The position numbers and the translations under genes were made by a program. Under the pieces are notes generated by a model that made no database searches, had not been told where the DNA came from, and was given only the letters and a program-made list of their open reading frames with translations. Shown here piece after piece: positions 1 to 10,236 of a DNA stretch of 64,000 nucleotides. The DNA is from Symsagittifera roscoffensis (Eukaryota; Xenacoelomorpha; Acoela; Convolutidae). Location of the stretch: NCBI RefSeq assembly GCF_963678635.1, contig NC_087069.1:18822660-18886659 (forward strand), given 5' to 3'. Each line of letters opens with the position of its first letter. The stretch's first letter is position 1.

Positions 1-968
1 TTATTATAATTGTTATAATCTTTTTTGTTTGCCCATTTAATCTTCGACCTTGCTTCTGAATTGCTTATATTGTATGCTTTTCACAGTCGTGAAAAATTCG
101 AAATTTGATTTAGCATTGTTCGCAGCAATTCAATTTTATAACGCTTTTTTCACTTTTCCTCGATTAGGATACTTTTATGATGCATATTTTAAGTTTTTAA
201 CCACCGAAACATCAGTACCTTGCCTTAGGTTCATGATTTATTTGGAAGAATCACCACGGGAACTTTTCAACTAATATGAAAGGATCTCTATGAAACTTTT
301 GTTTCATGGTAAATTGTGTGATCAGATGAACCAAAGTCTGACAAGACATTTATAACTTGGAGAAAATCTATATGCATGAAAAGGATAAAATGGTGTAAAA
401 ACGCTTTGGAATTTGTCGCCGTGGAATTTTCGGTCAGTTGTGAGTATGGTGCTTAAGTACTGGCCTCAGCTATTTTTTCAATTTGTTTGTAAGATTGTAA
501 GAACATGACACGTACAAATTTTTTCTACTGTACAAAAAGTTATTATTACCAAAATTCTTAGGCTCCCGCAATTTTGATTGAGCGTCGAGGTTGTTTTCTG
601 AGATGCTCATTATAACTATCAAATGCCGAGTATTGTTGATTGTTCGCAAATGTTAAGTTTTTTGTGCGCAAGAGATTTTTTTTGGAATAAACTTTTACAC
701 GATTCTGTTAATAAGCTCGAGATATTTTGCAGAAAATAATCAATTTTATCGATTCTTTTTTTGAGAAATCAATTAGGGGCCATGTTGCGTAAATTTGTGT
801 AAAATCATATCTGTGCTCAAAGTTCAACCGACGTTACAACTTTTATAATAAAATTTTTACCAAGGAGGTTGAATACATCATTAAACTAGAGGGGTAAAAA
901 AGACTGAAACGGAGCGAACAAAAATGGGTAAACGTATTGTTGGTATGGAAACGCAACAATTCTGATTC
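1..968. other. AT-rich non-coding flank
   Basis: I see no convincing exon, RNA gene or mobile element here. The stretch is AT-rich with short homopolymer runs. The longest open frame (about 74 codons from position 50) has no recognisable composition or motif. Confidence 0.5.
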
Positions 969-1150
969 GCCAAACTTTTACGCGCAAGTGACTGGGTCAG
1001 CACCAAGTCAAACTGCCCCAACCCCAGCATAAAAAGCGAGCTCTCAAAAATCTAGTCAATTGCCAAACTTTTACGCGCAAGTGACTGGGTCAGCACCAAG
1101 TCAAACCGCCCCAACCCCAGCATAAAAAGCGAGCTCTCAAAAATCTAGTC
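969..1150 (+). repeat. Tandem duplication, 93-base unit with TATA-like box
   Basis: Two near-identical units (969-1061 and 1062-1150) differ at about one base in the shared part. Each contains the TATA-like string GCATAAAAAGCG followed about 25 bases later by TCTAGTCA, so each could be a core promoter facing right. A pyrimidine-rich stretch follows. Promoter function is inference. Confidence 0.6.
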
Positions 1151-1796
1151 ACTACCCGTTCAAATTTTTCTCTCCCTGCCTTGCCTCTTTTCCTCTGCCC
1201 TTTCTCCCTTCGCAATTTTCGGTTCCTACTTGGCTCCGTTTTTTACCGCCTCCAACACAGCTCTCAATCGAGTTGGAATGGCGCCCTCGCTAGCAGGACT
1301 TGATATGAGTGAGGAATTCAGGGCTACACACGAAGCAAGGAGAAAAAACGTAATTCAGAAGAATTTTGTTTTGAACTTGTTTTTTTTTTCTTCAAGATAT
1401 TGACTTTTCAAGCTTTTTCATTAAACATAAAAATTTACTCCATAAATTATAGCAGAAACACTACGGGCAAAATTAGGCGGGTCATGTGATCAATTCTGTT
1501 TCGAGTGCAGTTTCAAAAAAAGAACTTTAATCGATATTTATTAAAGCAACTGGAGACTAAAAGACTACATTGCCAATTCACTAATATTTTTCTGGAAAGT
1601 CTTGAGCAAGGGCACGAGTCTAAAAACACTTCTGCGAAAAAAACACATTCATCAAGGAAATAAGTTAACTTGAAAACGACGTAATTTTTTTAATAAAAGT
1701 GTTGGAAACGTTAAAGTAAACTTGCGCATGATTAATTTCACTTTTTTATGAACTGGTGATGAAAATCTAGCAATTGACTTAATTAGAGTTCTTGTT
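1151..1796. other. Spacer with pyrimidine tract and short ATG frame
   Basis: A C/T-rich tract (1155-1250) is followed by an ATG at 1278 opening a 41-codon frame (to 1403) that starts M-A-P-S-L-A-G-L-D-M-S-E-E-F. It could be a first coding exon driven by the promoter-like repeat just upstream, but I find no matching second exon and do not call a gene. The rest is AT-rich and lies downstream of the GH16 stop codon. Confidence 0.3.
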
Positions 1797-3282
1797 CTAG
1801 TTGAAAACTTTCAACCAGTGAATATTCCAGTACGATTCTTTGAATGCTTCCGGATTATCCTTGACGTAGTCATTACATGTGCCTTTACCGGGACAGTCAT
1901 TAGAGAAAACAATACCAGCCCAGTCCCCGCAAAAGGTCAAGTCAAACACCACCTTCTGGTTTTGAAAACTATCCGGAGAGCAGAAAGTTCCAAACGGGAA
2001 AGCAGCATATGGTACACTCCAGGTGTCGGGTTTCGGGTCGCTTCCGAGAACATCACTCGGAATGTGTCCTTCGTTCCAAAACCACGACTTGATTCCAGCC
2101 GAAGTCCACTCGACAGCGTAGACTCCTCCACCGACCGAGTTGAAGTTGCCGCCATATGCGTTCGGATTGTCAGATGCAACCGTGCATCCAGCTGGCGTGT
2201 CGTAAACATCGCAGTTGGAAGAAATCACAAAACCTGGAAAAACACATGAAATTTGAAAAGGTCATTTGTCACATATGTTACTTGTCCTATTGTAACATAT
2301 TTTTAGAGCTCTGTAACATATTTTTCAAAGTTAGTATATATTGACGCCCAAGGCGCCTTTAGAAACGTTTTAGGGTCGTTCGGCCAAAAATTGATTTCTT
2401 AAAAAGAAACCAAAGGGGGACTTTGGGTCGGCAGGGGGTCGAATCCCTGACGAAAGGTGGCGTCCGCCCTCCCGCCCTCCGCCTAAATCCGCCACTACTT
2501 CCCAACATCGTCTTTTGGCAAAATCAAGTTTCAAAATTTTCAAGCTTCAAAGAACGTATTGAACGCCAATATTTCAAAATTTTTACAGGAGAGCGAGCGA
2601 TTTTAGAAAAAAAATTTTTAGAACTTTTAAAACAATGATTTTGGTCTTCCTAAAGAATTTAACCCAAATTTTAAGTTATCATCATCTTTTAAAAAATCTG
2701 CGCCTGTACAAAGATGATGATGCTAGAAAGATTAAAATTCGGTAATAATTTTTTTTCCTGATAAGTCAAACCAGTGAGATTTCGTGTAGTATTGGCAAAG
2801 TCGCAATGAGTTCCAGTGTGCAAAGTAGTGACGTCATAGCTTTGCTGATTCACACCTTCGATCACATCGATTTCACCACTGTTAGGCCAGTTTGGTCCCA
2901 CCGTCCAAAACGCCGGCCAGGATCCGCATCCGAAAGGCATATGTGATAGATACAAAATGAACAGTCCGGAATTGAACACGCGAACCGTCTCAATGCGGAT
3001 CGAATCCCGACCTCGTCCAGTAGCTATTCGCTCGTGATCGCATCCTATATAAGTGTCTCCACTCTCAGAAGTGTTTATGTAGCCATTAGCCAAAGCGGTT
3101 GGATAGTCAACGAAATTCACGTAGCCATGGGTTGGGTCATCTTCTGTTATGAAAGTGAAATGATCGAAAAACTGCTCGCCACTAGCTTCTAAAGTGAGGT
3201 TCCAACTTTGAACTTGAACTGATTTCGAGAAAAAACAGGCCAGAGTGAAGAATAGATCGGCAAAAATGTAGCGATTTCTCAT
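1797..3282 (-). CDS. Secreted GH16 endo-beta-1,3(4)-glucanase-like protein, two exons
   Basis: Exon 1 is 3282-2772 and exon 2 is 2233-1797. The intron starts GTTTGA and ends TTCCAG and is in phase 1, giving a 315-residue protein. Residues 1-26 are a plausible signal peptide with a hydrophobic core (YIFADLFFTLACFF). The GH16 catalytic signature ExDxxE is present as E137-I-D139-V-I-E142, preceded by the substrate-cleft segment WPAFWTVGPNWPNSGEIDV. The second exon carries the paired-cysteine, glycine-rich half (SSNCDVYD, GGGVYAVEW, TFCGDWAG) seen in fungal-type laminarinases such as Phanerochaete Lam16A, whose length it matches. In known families these enzymes hydrolyse beta-1,3 or mixed-linkage glucans outside the cell, by a double-displacement mechanism with the first Glu as nucleophile. 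The intron contains a MITE fragment. Specificity is not readable from sequence. An upstream non-coding exon cannot be excluded. Confidence 0.88.
2335..2502 (-). mobile_element. Truncated MITE (hAT-like) inside the GH16 intron
   Basis: This is an inverted relative of the element at 17220-17609: shared parts include AAGGCGCCTTT, GGGTCGGCAGGG, GTCGAATCCCTG and the terminal CCTAAATCCGCC. Only one terminus is recognisable, so the copy is truncated. The GTCGAATCCC string resembles a tRNA B box, but there is no matching A box at the right distance. Confidence 0.55.
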
Positions 3283-4724
3283 TGCGAATGATTATCAAAC
3301 TTAGAGGAAAATGAGTTTTGAGTTTCTTACTTTTCGATGTTTGAAGAGCTTTTTGACCGAAAAGAAAATATTATCATAAACTAATACTAAATTATGTAGG
3401 TGTCTTCTTGTATTGACATATAGTCCATTCAATTCAAACAAGTCGAGCTCGTTTTTGCGGACAATGATATTAATTCGTGCTCGTTGCTTGAGAATGAGGC
3501 AACATCACCCAGCTCAGAAAAGAACCAAAAAACAGCTTGAAGTTCTTAAGCAGTGGCTCAACAGCGGTTCGTATGTTGGTTCTTTCCGTAGGAGATAAAC
3601 CGCCTTATCTAATTCAATTTAGAAATTAAGTTTTTTAAGAGGGTTTCTAATTTTTCAAAAGGTGTTCAGCTATGGCATACTTCATGACAGTAAACTCAAA
3701 CGTAGCACTGATTTGCAAACATTTCAGTTCAAGTTCCACCCTGGAATTAACTTCAAGCATTTATTTTTGCCCTTCCAAGTAAACTTAATAGTTCCGCACT
3801 GAGGAATACAAAATCAGCGACCGCCATTTATGAAAATGAAATTTTCCGTTAATTATCTAGCAAAATTATTTGATTCTAACTTGGCAATGAATTCGAGCGC
3901 GAGACAGGGTTGTAGCATCAAGTTAATGTTTATGCAAACAAAAACAGTTTTTTTCTGGGGTTATAGAAAGATATCAGATAATACTCCAGGAAACATGACA
4001 ATTAATTTATGAACAAAAACAATTCTCGGCTGATAAAACATTCATCAGCCAGCGCCTAATTCAAACCGTATTAACTAATTTTCGCTTAGAAAAACAGGCA
4101 TGTTACTCGGCCAAACCATGTAGTCAGCTGTCTAGTTAGAGGTAAACTTTCGAATTAACGCTGATTCTGGTTTTTTCTTTTCTGGACTACAGCATTTTTT
4201 GGCTCTTTTCCTCTCCCCCCTTCAAAATACCGAGTTTTATGTTTGTTTTACGCGACCGCCATTTATCTTTCCAAACAAATAAAACTGGTTTTAAAAAAAT
4301 ATATGTTATTACGGCTAAGTGCGTGGTGTTACGCTGTAAAGTATGAAGAACAAATCTGTTCACAGTTGTCGATTTGTTCACCACGCCAAATTTCAATGCA
4401 TTATGACAATGTTAAAACGACTTTTCAAAATTGAATTTGAAAGGGGGGAAATGGAAAAGAGCCCATTTTTCTTTTAAAAATTTTTAACACAAGCGAAGCA
4501 GAGCTCCCCGTCCTTAGCGATCCAAAACAAGAAAACCATTAGGTAAAAAACTTAAAAATGTCAAAACTTTGATCTTTCCAAACAAATAATTTTTTTTTAA
4601 AAAAGTAAATGTTAGAAAAACATAATGCGAAATAAGCATTGGAAAAAAGCTCAACAAGCGGAAATAAAGCCAAAAACTTGGGCTGAAACTATTTAAGCAA
4701 AATGGTATTACAATCAACATAAAA
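3283..4724. other. Intergenic AT-rich DNA upstream of the GH16 gene
   Basis: No gene seen. The promoter and 5' UTR of the GH16 gene should lie just above 3282, but I see no strong TATA box. Short open frames here (for example 3413-3598 and 3830-4012) look random. Confidence 0.45.
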
Positions 4725-5220
4725 CAAACATAGCCAATCGAAGATTGGAAAAGAGTAATGAACTTAAGTAAACATAAAAAACACTGACTTTATTGAAAAA
4801 ACTTCGTTTTTCGAATTTCAAAGAAAAAAATAGATGCCCTTTAAGTACTTTGATATTCTAGAATTTATTTTTGACGCTTTTTTGATAAGAATAATCTAAC
4901 TTGAGAAAACTGGATCAACAGATTAATCTTTTTTTTTGCTTGAAATCTAAATGATAAATTCGACGTTCGAAAGTAGAAGTTAATCATGTTTTTGCACCAT
5001 TTCCACATTCGTATTTGTAGAGATCTAATCACGTCACTTTCAGCAGATGAATTCCAATTGAACTCAAAAAGTGAGTATATACCTTAGTGCATTAATAAAT
5101 GCATCAATATGCATGAATGCACATCTGTAGTTACTAGAGACTTTCAGGCACATTTTCAGATTTTTATCCCGAAAAATAATCAGCAAAGCCTAAGTGAGAG
5201 CCTTCACTATGTTCATTTTT
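4725..5220 (+). repeat. Dispersed repeat, copy 1
   Basis: Patchy but clear similarity to 14545-15010 within a TOP2 intron, in the same orientation. Shared landmarks in the same order are ACATAGCCAA, TTGGAAAAGA, TTTGA..AA(AC)TGGATCAA, AGAAGTTAATCA and a TTTATCC(CT)GAAAAAT string. There is no coding capacity. The family is unknown and old, with many differences. Confidence 0.55.
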
Positions 5221-6235
5221 CTTAAAAATAAATTTCGAATAAGATGAAAATTTAAAAACCTAAAAATCTCAAATGTGTTTGTTGCAGTATTTTAAAAAGA
5301 TAGGACCAGGAGATGTGTTCGGGAGATAAGCCCTGTGAACAGTCATCAACGGGAAAATGTTTAGTAGAGGTTGCAAAACAATTGCTATGGCAAGCGTAAT
5401 GAATCGTCATTTTAACTTTCCAGTTTCATAAAATAAATTATGCCACTTATTTGATTTTAATAATTTTTTTTGAGTTTGATATTGCAATCAATGTATTAGA
5501 GACACAAAGGCAAAATGGTAAAATTGCTTAAAACCGGACATTAGTTATTCCAAATTAGACACGTGCCTTTTTCAACCATCTCTCCGAACGTTTCAAAAAA
5601 GAGGATCATCACTTTCAAGTATTGTTCTTCCGATCATTTAAAAAAGGGGGGGGGGGATCTTTGTATTCTGGTGTTTTTGTTTTTCTTTGTTTCCAGGCAG
5701 CATTAAATATCACAAATAATCAGCAGAATCGATCGAGTGATCAATCATTTAAACGCCATTTCAGTCGTGACTGGAACCTTAAAAAGTTTTCCTTTTTTTG
5801 AGATTTTGTCTAAGGTCAAGTGAGTAAAGCGAGCAAGCAGGCTTAATTATGCTTGTTTTAAGCCATTTACAATATTCTGTTTGTGCCTAACTTTAGTTTT
5901 ATTCAAGTATGATTCACGTTTTGGGAATCAAAAATACATTTTTTAGACTTTTCTCGAAAAAAAACAGTTGCCCAATTTGCTTATTTTACTATGACTGTCG
6001 AATATGCCAAAGCTCCAGTTTTTCGATCAGTTTTTTTTGAACGACAACCTTGAATTGTTTTTTACAACTATGGTCGAAAACTTTTAATTATTGAAAAATC
6101 TAAAATTGAAGTCAGCTGTTGAAAAAAAAAGAAACTTAAGCCAATTTGGTGCAGCAGTGGCACATTTGCTATTTGCAAGCGAAATTTGCATTTCAATTAG
6201 CTAAAGAAATTGAAACAAAGCCAGCAATTTCAAGA
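5221..6235. other. Non-coding spacer with a G homopolymer
   Basis: AT-rich sequence with a run of about 11 G residues near 5647-5657. I see no gene, RNA or recognisable element. Confidence 0.45.
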
Positions 6236-6352
6236 GTTTTGTGTGGAAAAAAAATATTGTAACCAAATTAAATTAATATAATTATTTGTCTTTGTTTCAA
6301 AACGTTCAATTAAGCATAAAGATTCTAGTTGTTGGTATTTTAGGGACTGATT

Positions 6353-7000
6353 TATACGCACAGAGGCGAAGTTGCGCTTAGCAATTATTTCCGAGAACAC
6401 GACCAAAAAGCAGCTCTATCAAGCAAAATAAGAAAAGTAGAATTAGGCCTCGTATTATCAAGCTCGGCTATGTGTCGGATTCGAATCTACACCTAGCGAA
6501 TTTGAGTCTCACTCACTTAACACTCAGCCACGAATGCTTAAAATCCCCAAAAACGAGCCATCAAAAACGCAGCTATATATTCTAGAAAATTGCCAATTTG
6601 ATGCAGCAAAAATGGCACCAAATACAAAAAGACAATTTTGCATGTAATAAATCGGAAAGCGTAAAGCCAAATTATGTAAAACTGATGCATTTCAAAAAAA
6701 TTGCGAGGTACATTGAGCCGGAAAATTTTTGCAATCGAGCTTTTTTCCCTTGTACTGCTGTTTGAAACAATTTTGTACTGCTGTTTGAAACAACGTTCTC
6801 GATTCATTTAAAATCCACCAGCTGTACTAACTTTTTACAAATCAAATATCAAACACAGACGATATTACACTGCTACCGTAGCCTACTGAATCAAAGTGCC
6901 ACAAAGAGAAGCACTTTTATTTTCGACTCAGGTTGAAAAAAAGGAAGTTCGTACTATTACACTTTTCTTCGCAAGTTTAAAAACAAACTATTCGGACACA
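6353..7000 (-). mobile_element. tRNA-derived repeat, about 650 bases (copy 1)
   Basis: Read on the minus strand there is a tRNA-like promoter: A box around TGGCTGAGTG (6530-6521) and B box AGATTCGAATCC (6488-6477). It is followed by a body ending in the GCGAAG-rich palindrome near 6370. The far side (6590-7000) also matches the relative at 10728-11382, up to a conserved TTCGTACTA-TACAC end. A SINE head embedded in a longer non-autonomous element is the simplest reading. Confidence 0.65.
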
Positions 7001-7185
7001 TTCCTGAATTCAAATCATAATTTTGCTCACATTTTTTTGGGAAGCGAGAAAAAGGTCAGGAATGAAAAATGGAAAGGAGAGGTAAAACTAATAAGTTTTT
7101 CCATGAGCCCGAATCGAATCCATACCTTAGACCAGATCACAAGTCCTGGCATCTTACGCCATGGTTGCTTGCCAATTTTCAACAT

Positions 7186-7345
7186 AGAGGCGAAGCTGCA
7201 CTTCGCAAACACTAGCCAGAAAACGACTGAGCAGCTTAAGAGAAATAAGAAAAGCTTAAATAATTTTTGAATAATAAAACTCTTGCTGTCGGATTACAAC
7301 CTACAGCCTTTTAATTTCAAATCTGCGCCACGGCCCCTTGAAAAG
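7186..7345 (-). mobile_element. tRNA-derived SINE fragment
   Basis: Same tail as the 650-base family (AGAGGCGAAGCTGCACTTCG at the low-coordinate end) plus a tRNA-like head: A-box-like CGTGGCGCAG and B-box-like GGTTGTAATCC on the minus strand. A second head-like segment with B box GGATTCGATTC lies just beside it at about 7100-7175. Confidence 0.55.
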
Positions 7346-8023
7346 GTTCTAATTTTAGCCACCAATGAGGCGACTACAGATGCCAATGGATTGCCAATGC
7401 TATGCAGCAAAAGTGCTACCAAATAAATGTTCTCTCAACCGGGCTTTAGAAGAATTGTCATTTTTAGAAGACGATTTTTAGAATTTTTTTCTGCCAAAAA
7501 TTTTCTGCGGGGATCGGAATTTTGAATTAATTATCATAAATTAAACAACATGCTCCCTCTACACCACACGAACGAACAAAACGCACTCATCGTAAAACGG
7601 CAAACAGTACTCGTTATTCGACCGCTAGACAAAACTTACATCTACATCATCAAGTGCGCAAATAAAATTACCTCGACACATTTTGAAAACACTTCTAAAT
7701 TATCAACTCAATTCATTAAAAACCAGCACTAGAATCACTGCCAAGCCAGCACATAACATGGATACGGAATAAACGACTATAAATTAAGTGCGACATAATT
7801 AAAATAAGGAGAAAACAAAATAAAAAAAACAACCAATCAAGAAACATTTAATCAAATGTAAAGTAAATTGAGTTCAGTTGGCATAAGAAAAGTTCAGTTT
7901 TCACATTGAATTTGATTCCCAGTCTCTGAACTGAGAGAACTTTTTTCTCTTTATTAAGTTCAGATTAACTAGAGTGCGTTTGTTCATTAATGCGATCAAG
8001 TTTGTATTCAGCAGTCATACGGT
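7346..8023. other. Duplicated 3' flank of TOP2
   Basis: Non-coding sequence shared with 9460-10231. It corresponds to the downstream and 3'-UTR side of TOP2. No independent gene is seen; the 60-codon open frame at 7550-7732 is also repeated but has no recognisable product. Confidence 0.55.
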
Positions 8024-8349
8024 TTATTCAACATCATCATCTTCATCTGAATCGACTAATCCTTTGTAGTTAATTTGCTTTTTAGCTCGGCCAACTCTGC
8101 TACTTTTCACAACGGGTGAGTCATCGTCATCATTATCATCGATTTTAAACTCGTCTTCTGATTCATCGTCTGATTCGATTTTAATCGCTTTCACAGGAGC
8201 CGTTTTCTTCTTGGGAGCAGTAGTCCTGGAAGATGTTGCTGGTTCTGGTTTCGGCTTGGAGGACGCGGCAGCAGTTTTTGGTTTCTTGGCCACAACTACT
8301 GGACTCTCATCATCAATGTCCAGGTCATTTTCTGCGTCTCCGTTCATAT
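8024..8349 (-). pseudogene. Duplicated, truncated copy of the last TOP2 exon
   Basis: This copy encodes the same acidic/basic tail as the real last exon (10585-10232), including the terminal run DSDEDDDVE and stop. It lacks the first nine or so codons and the splice acceptor: the sequence upstream of ATATGAACGG has no AG at the exon edge. It also lies downstream of the genuine stop codon, so it cannot contribute to the normal protein. It belongs to the host gene and arose with the 2.1 kb tandem duplication. Confidence 0.85.
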
Positions 8350-8466
8350 GTTTTGTGTGGAAAAAAAATATTGTAACCAAATTAAATTAATATAATTATT
8401 TGTCTTTGTTTCAAAACGTTCAATTAAGCATAAAGATTCTAGTTGTTGGTATTTTAGGGACTGATT

Positions 8467-9114
8467 TATACGCACAGAGGCGAAGTTGCGCTTAGCAATT
8501 ATTTCCGAGAACACGACCAAAAAGCAGCTCTATCAAGCAAAATAAGAAAAGTAGAATTAGGCCTCGTATTATCAAGCTCGGCTATGTGTCGGATTCGAAT
8601 CTACACCTAGCGAATTTGAGTCTCACTCACTTAACACTCAGCCACGAATGCTTAAAATCCCCAAAAACGAGCCATCAAAAACGCAGCTATATATTCTAGA
8701 AAATTGCCAATTTGATGCAGCAAAAATGGCACCAAATACAAAAAGACAATTTTGCATGTAATAAATCGGAAAGCGTAAAGCCAAATTATGTAAAACTGAT
8801 GCATTTCAAAAAAATTGCGAGGTACATTGAGCCGGAAAATTTTTGCAATCGAGCTTTTTTCCCTTGTACTGCTGTTTGAAACAACTTTGTACTGCTGTTT
8901 GAAACAACGTTCTCGATTCATTTAAAATCCACCAGCTGTACTAACTTTTTACAAATCAAATATCAAACACAGACGATATTACACTGCTACCGTAGCCTAC
9001 TGAATCAAAGTGCCACAAAGAGAAGCACTTTTATTTTCGACTCAGGTTGAAAAAAAGGAAGTTCGTACTAATACACTTTTCTTCGCAAGTTTAAAAACAA
9101 ACTATTCGGACACA
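8467..9114 (-). mobile_element. tRNA-derived repeat, about 650 bases (copy 2)
   Basis: Duplicate of the element at 6353-7000, produced by the tandem duplication rather than by separate insertion. The tRNA-like head lies at about 8644-8583. Confidence 0.65.
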
Positions 9115-9299
9115 TTCCTGAATTCAAATCATAATTTTGCTCACATTTTTTTGGGAAGCGAGAAAAAGGTCAGGAATGAAAAATGGAAAGGAGAGGTAAA
9201 ACTAATAAGTTTTTCCATGAGCCCGAATCGAATACATACCTTAGACCAGATCACAAGTCCTGGCATCTTACGCCATGGTTGCTTGCCAATTTTCAACAT

Positions 9300-9459
9300 A
9301 GAGGCGAAGCTGCACTTCGCAAACACTAGCCAGAAAACGACTGAGCAGCTTAAGAGAAATAAGAAAAGCTTAAATAATTATTGAATAATAAAACTCTTGC
9401 TGTCGGATTACAACCTACAGCCTTTTAATTTCAAATCTGCGCCACGGCCCCTTGAAAAG
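9300..9459 (-). mobile_element. tRNA-derived SINE fragment (duplicated)
   Basis: Duplicate of 7186-7345 with the same head and tail. Confidence 0.5.
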
Positions 9460-9617
9460 GTTCTAATTTTAGCCACCAATGAGGCGACTACAGATGCCAA
9501 TGGATTGCCAATGCTATGCAGCAAAAGTGCTACCAAATAAATGTTCTCTCAACCGGGCTTTAGAAGAATTGTCATTTTTAGAAGACGATTTTTAGAATTT
9601 TTTTCTGCCAAAAATTT

Positions 9618-9711
9618 TTAGAAAGAAGGACCATTAACCATGATTGTAGCATTCTGTGCTACTGGCACAGCAACCGGGTACATTTTTAAAAAAGTTTATA
9701 ACTCTCATCTA
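9618..9711. repeat. 94-base segment unique to one duplication copy
   Basis: It is absent between TGCCAAAAATTTT and GCGGGGATCGG in the first copy. Part of it (9630-9678, with CTGTGCTACTGGCACAGCAACC) is the inverted relative of 18178-18222, so it contains a dispersed repeat with an internal palindrome. Either one copy lost it or the other gained it after duplication. Confidence 0.6.
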
Positions 9712-10157
9712 AAAGCGGGGATCGGAATTTTGAATTAATTATCATAAATTAAACAACATGCTCCCTCTACACCACACGAACGAACAAAACGCACTCATCG
9801 TAAAACGGCAAACAGTACTCGTTATTCGACCGCTAGACAAAACTTACATCTACATCATCAAGTGCGCAAATAAAATTACCTCGACACATTTTGAAAACAC
9901 TTCTAAATTATCAACTCAATTCATTAAAAACCAGCACTAGAATCACTGCCAAGCCAGCACATAACATGGATACGGAATAAACGACTATAAATTAAGTGCG
10001 ACATAATTAAAATAAGGAGAAAACAAAATAAAAAAAACAACCAATCAAGAAACATTTAATCAAATGTAAAGTAAATTGAGTTCAGTTGGCATAAGAAAAG
10101 TTCAGTTTTCACATTGAATTTGATTCCCAGTCTCTGAACTGAGAGAACTTTTTTCTC

Positions 10158-10236
10158 TTTATTAAGTTCAGATGAACTAGAGTGCGTTTGTTCATTAATG
10201 CGATCAAGTTTGTATTCAGCAGTCATACGGTTTATT
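10158..10236 (-). promoter_or_regulatory. TOP2 poly(A) signals, one overlapping the stop codon
   Basis: On the minus strand the stop codon TAA (10234-10232) sits inside a perfect AATAAA (10236-10231). A second AATAAA lies about 70 bases further on (10163-10158) and is the more likely functional signal for a normal 3' UTR. Confidence 0.45.

Larger units (their letters stand above)
6236..8349. repeat. Tandem duplication, first copy (2114 bases)
   Basis: Matches 8350-10557 base for base except about six substitutions and one 94-base segment present only in the second copy. The head-to-tail junction is at 8349/8350, where the duplicated TOP2 exon runs directly into the start of the next unit. 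The low divergence means a recent event or an assembly artefact. Confidence 0.9.

Noticed and set aside
8024-8380. Alternative last exon of TOP2
   Set aside because: It lacks a splice acceptor at its edge and lies beyond the genuine stop codon.
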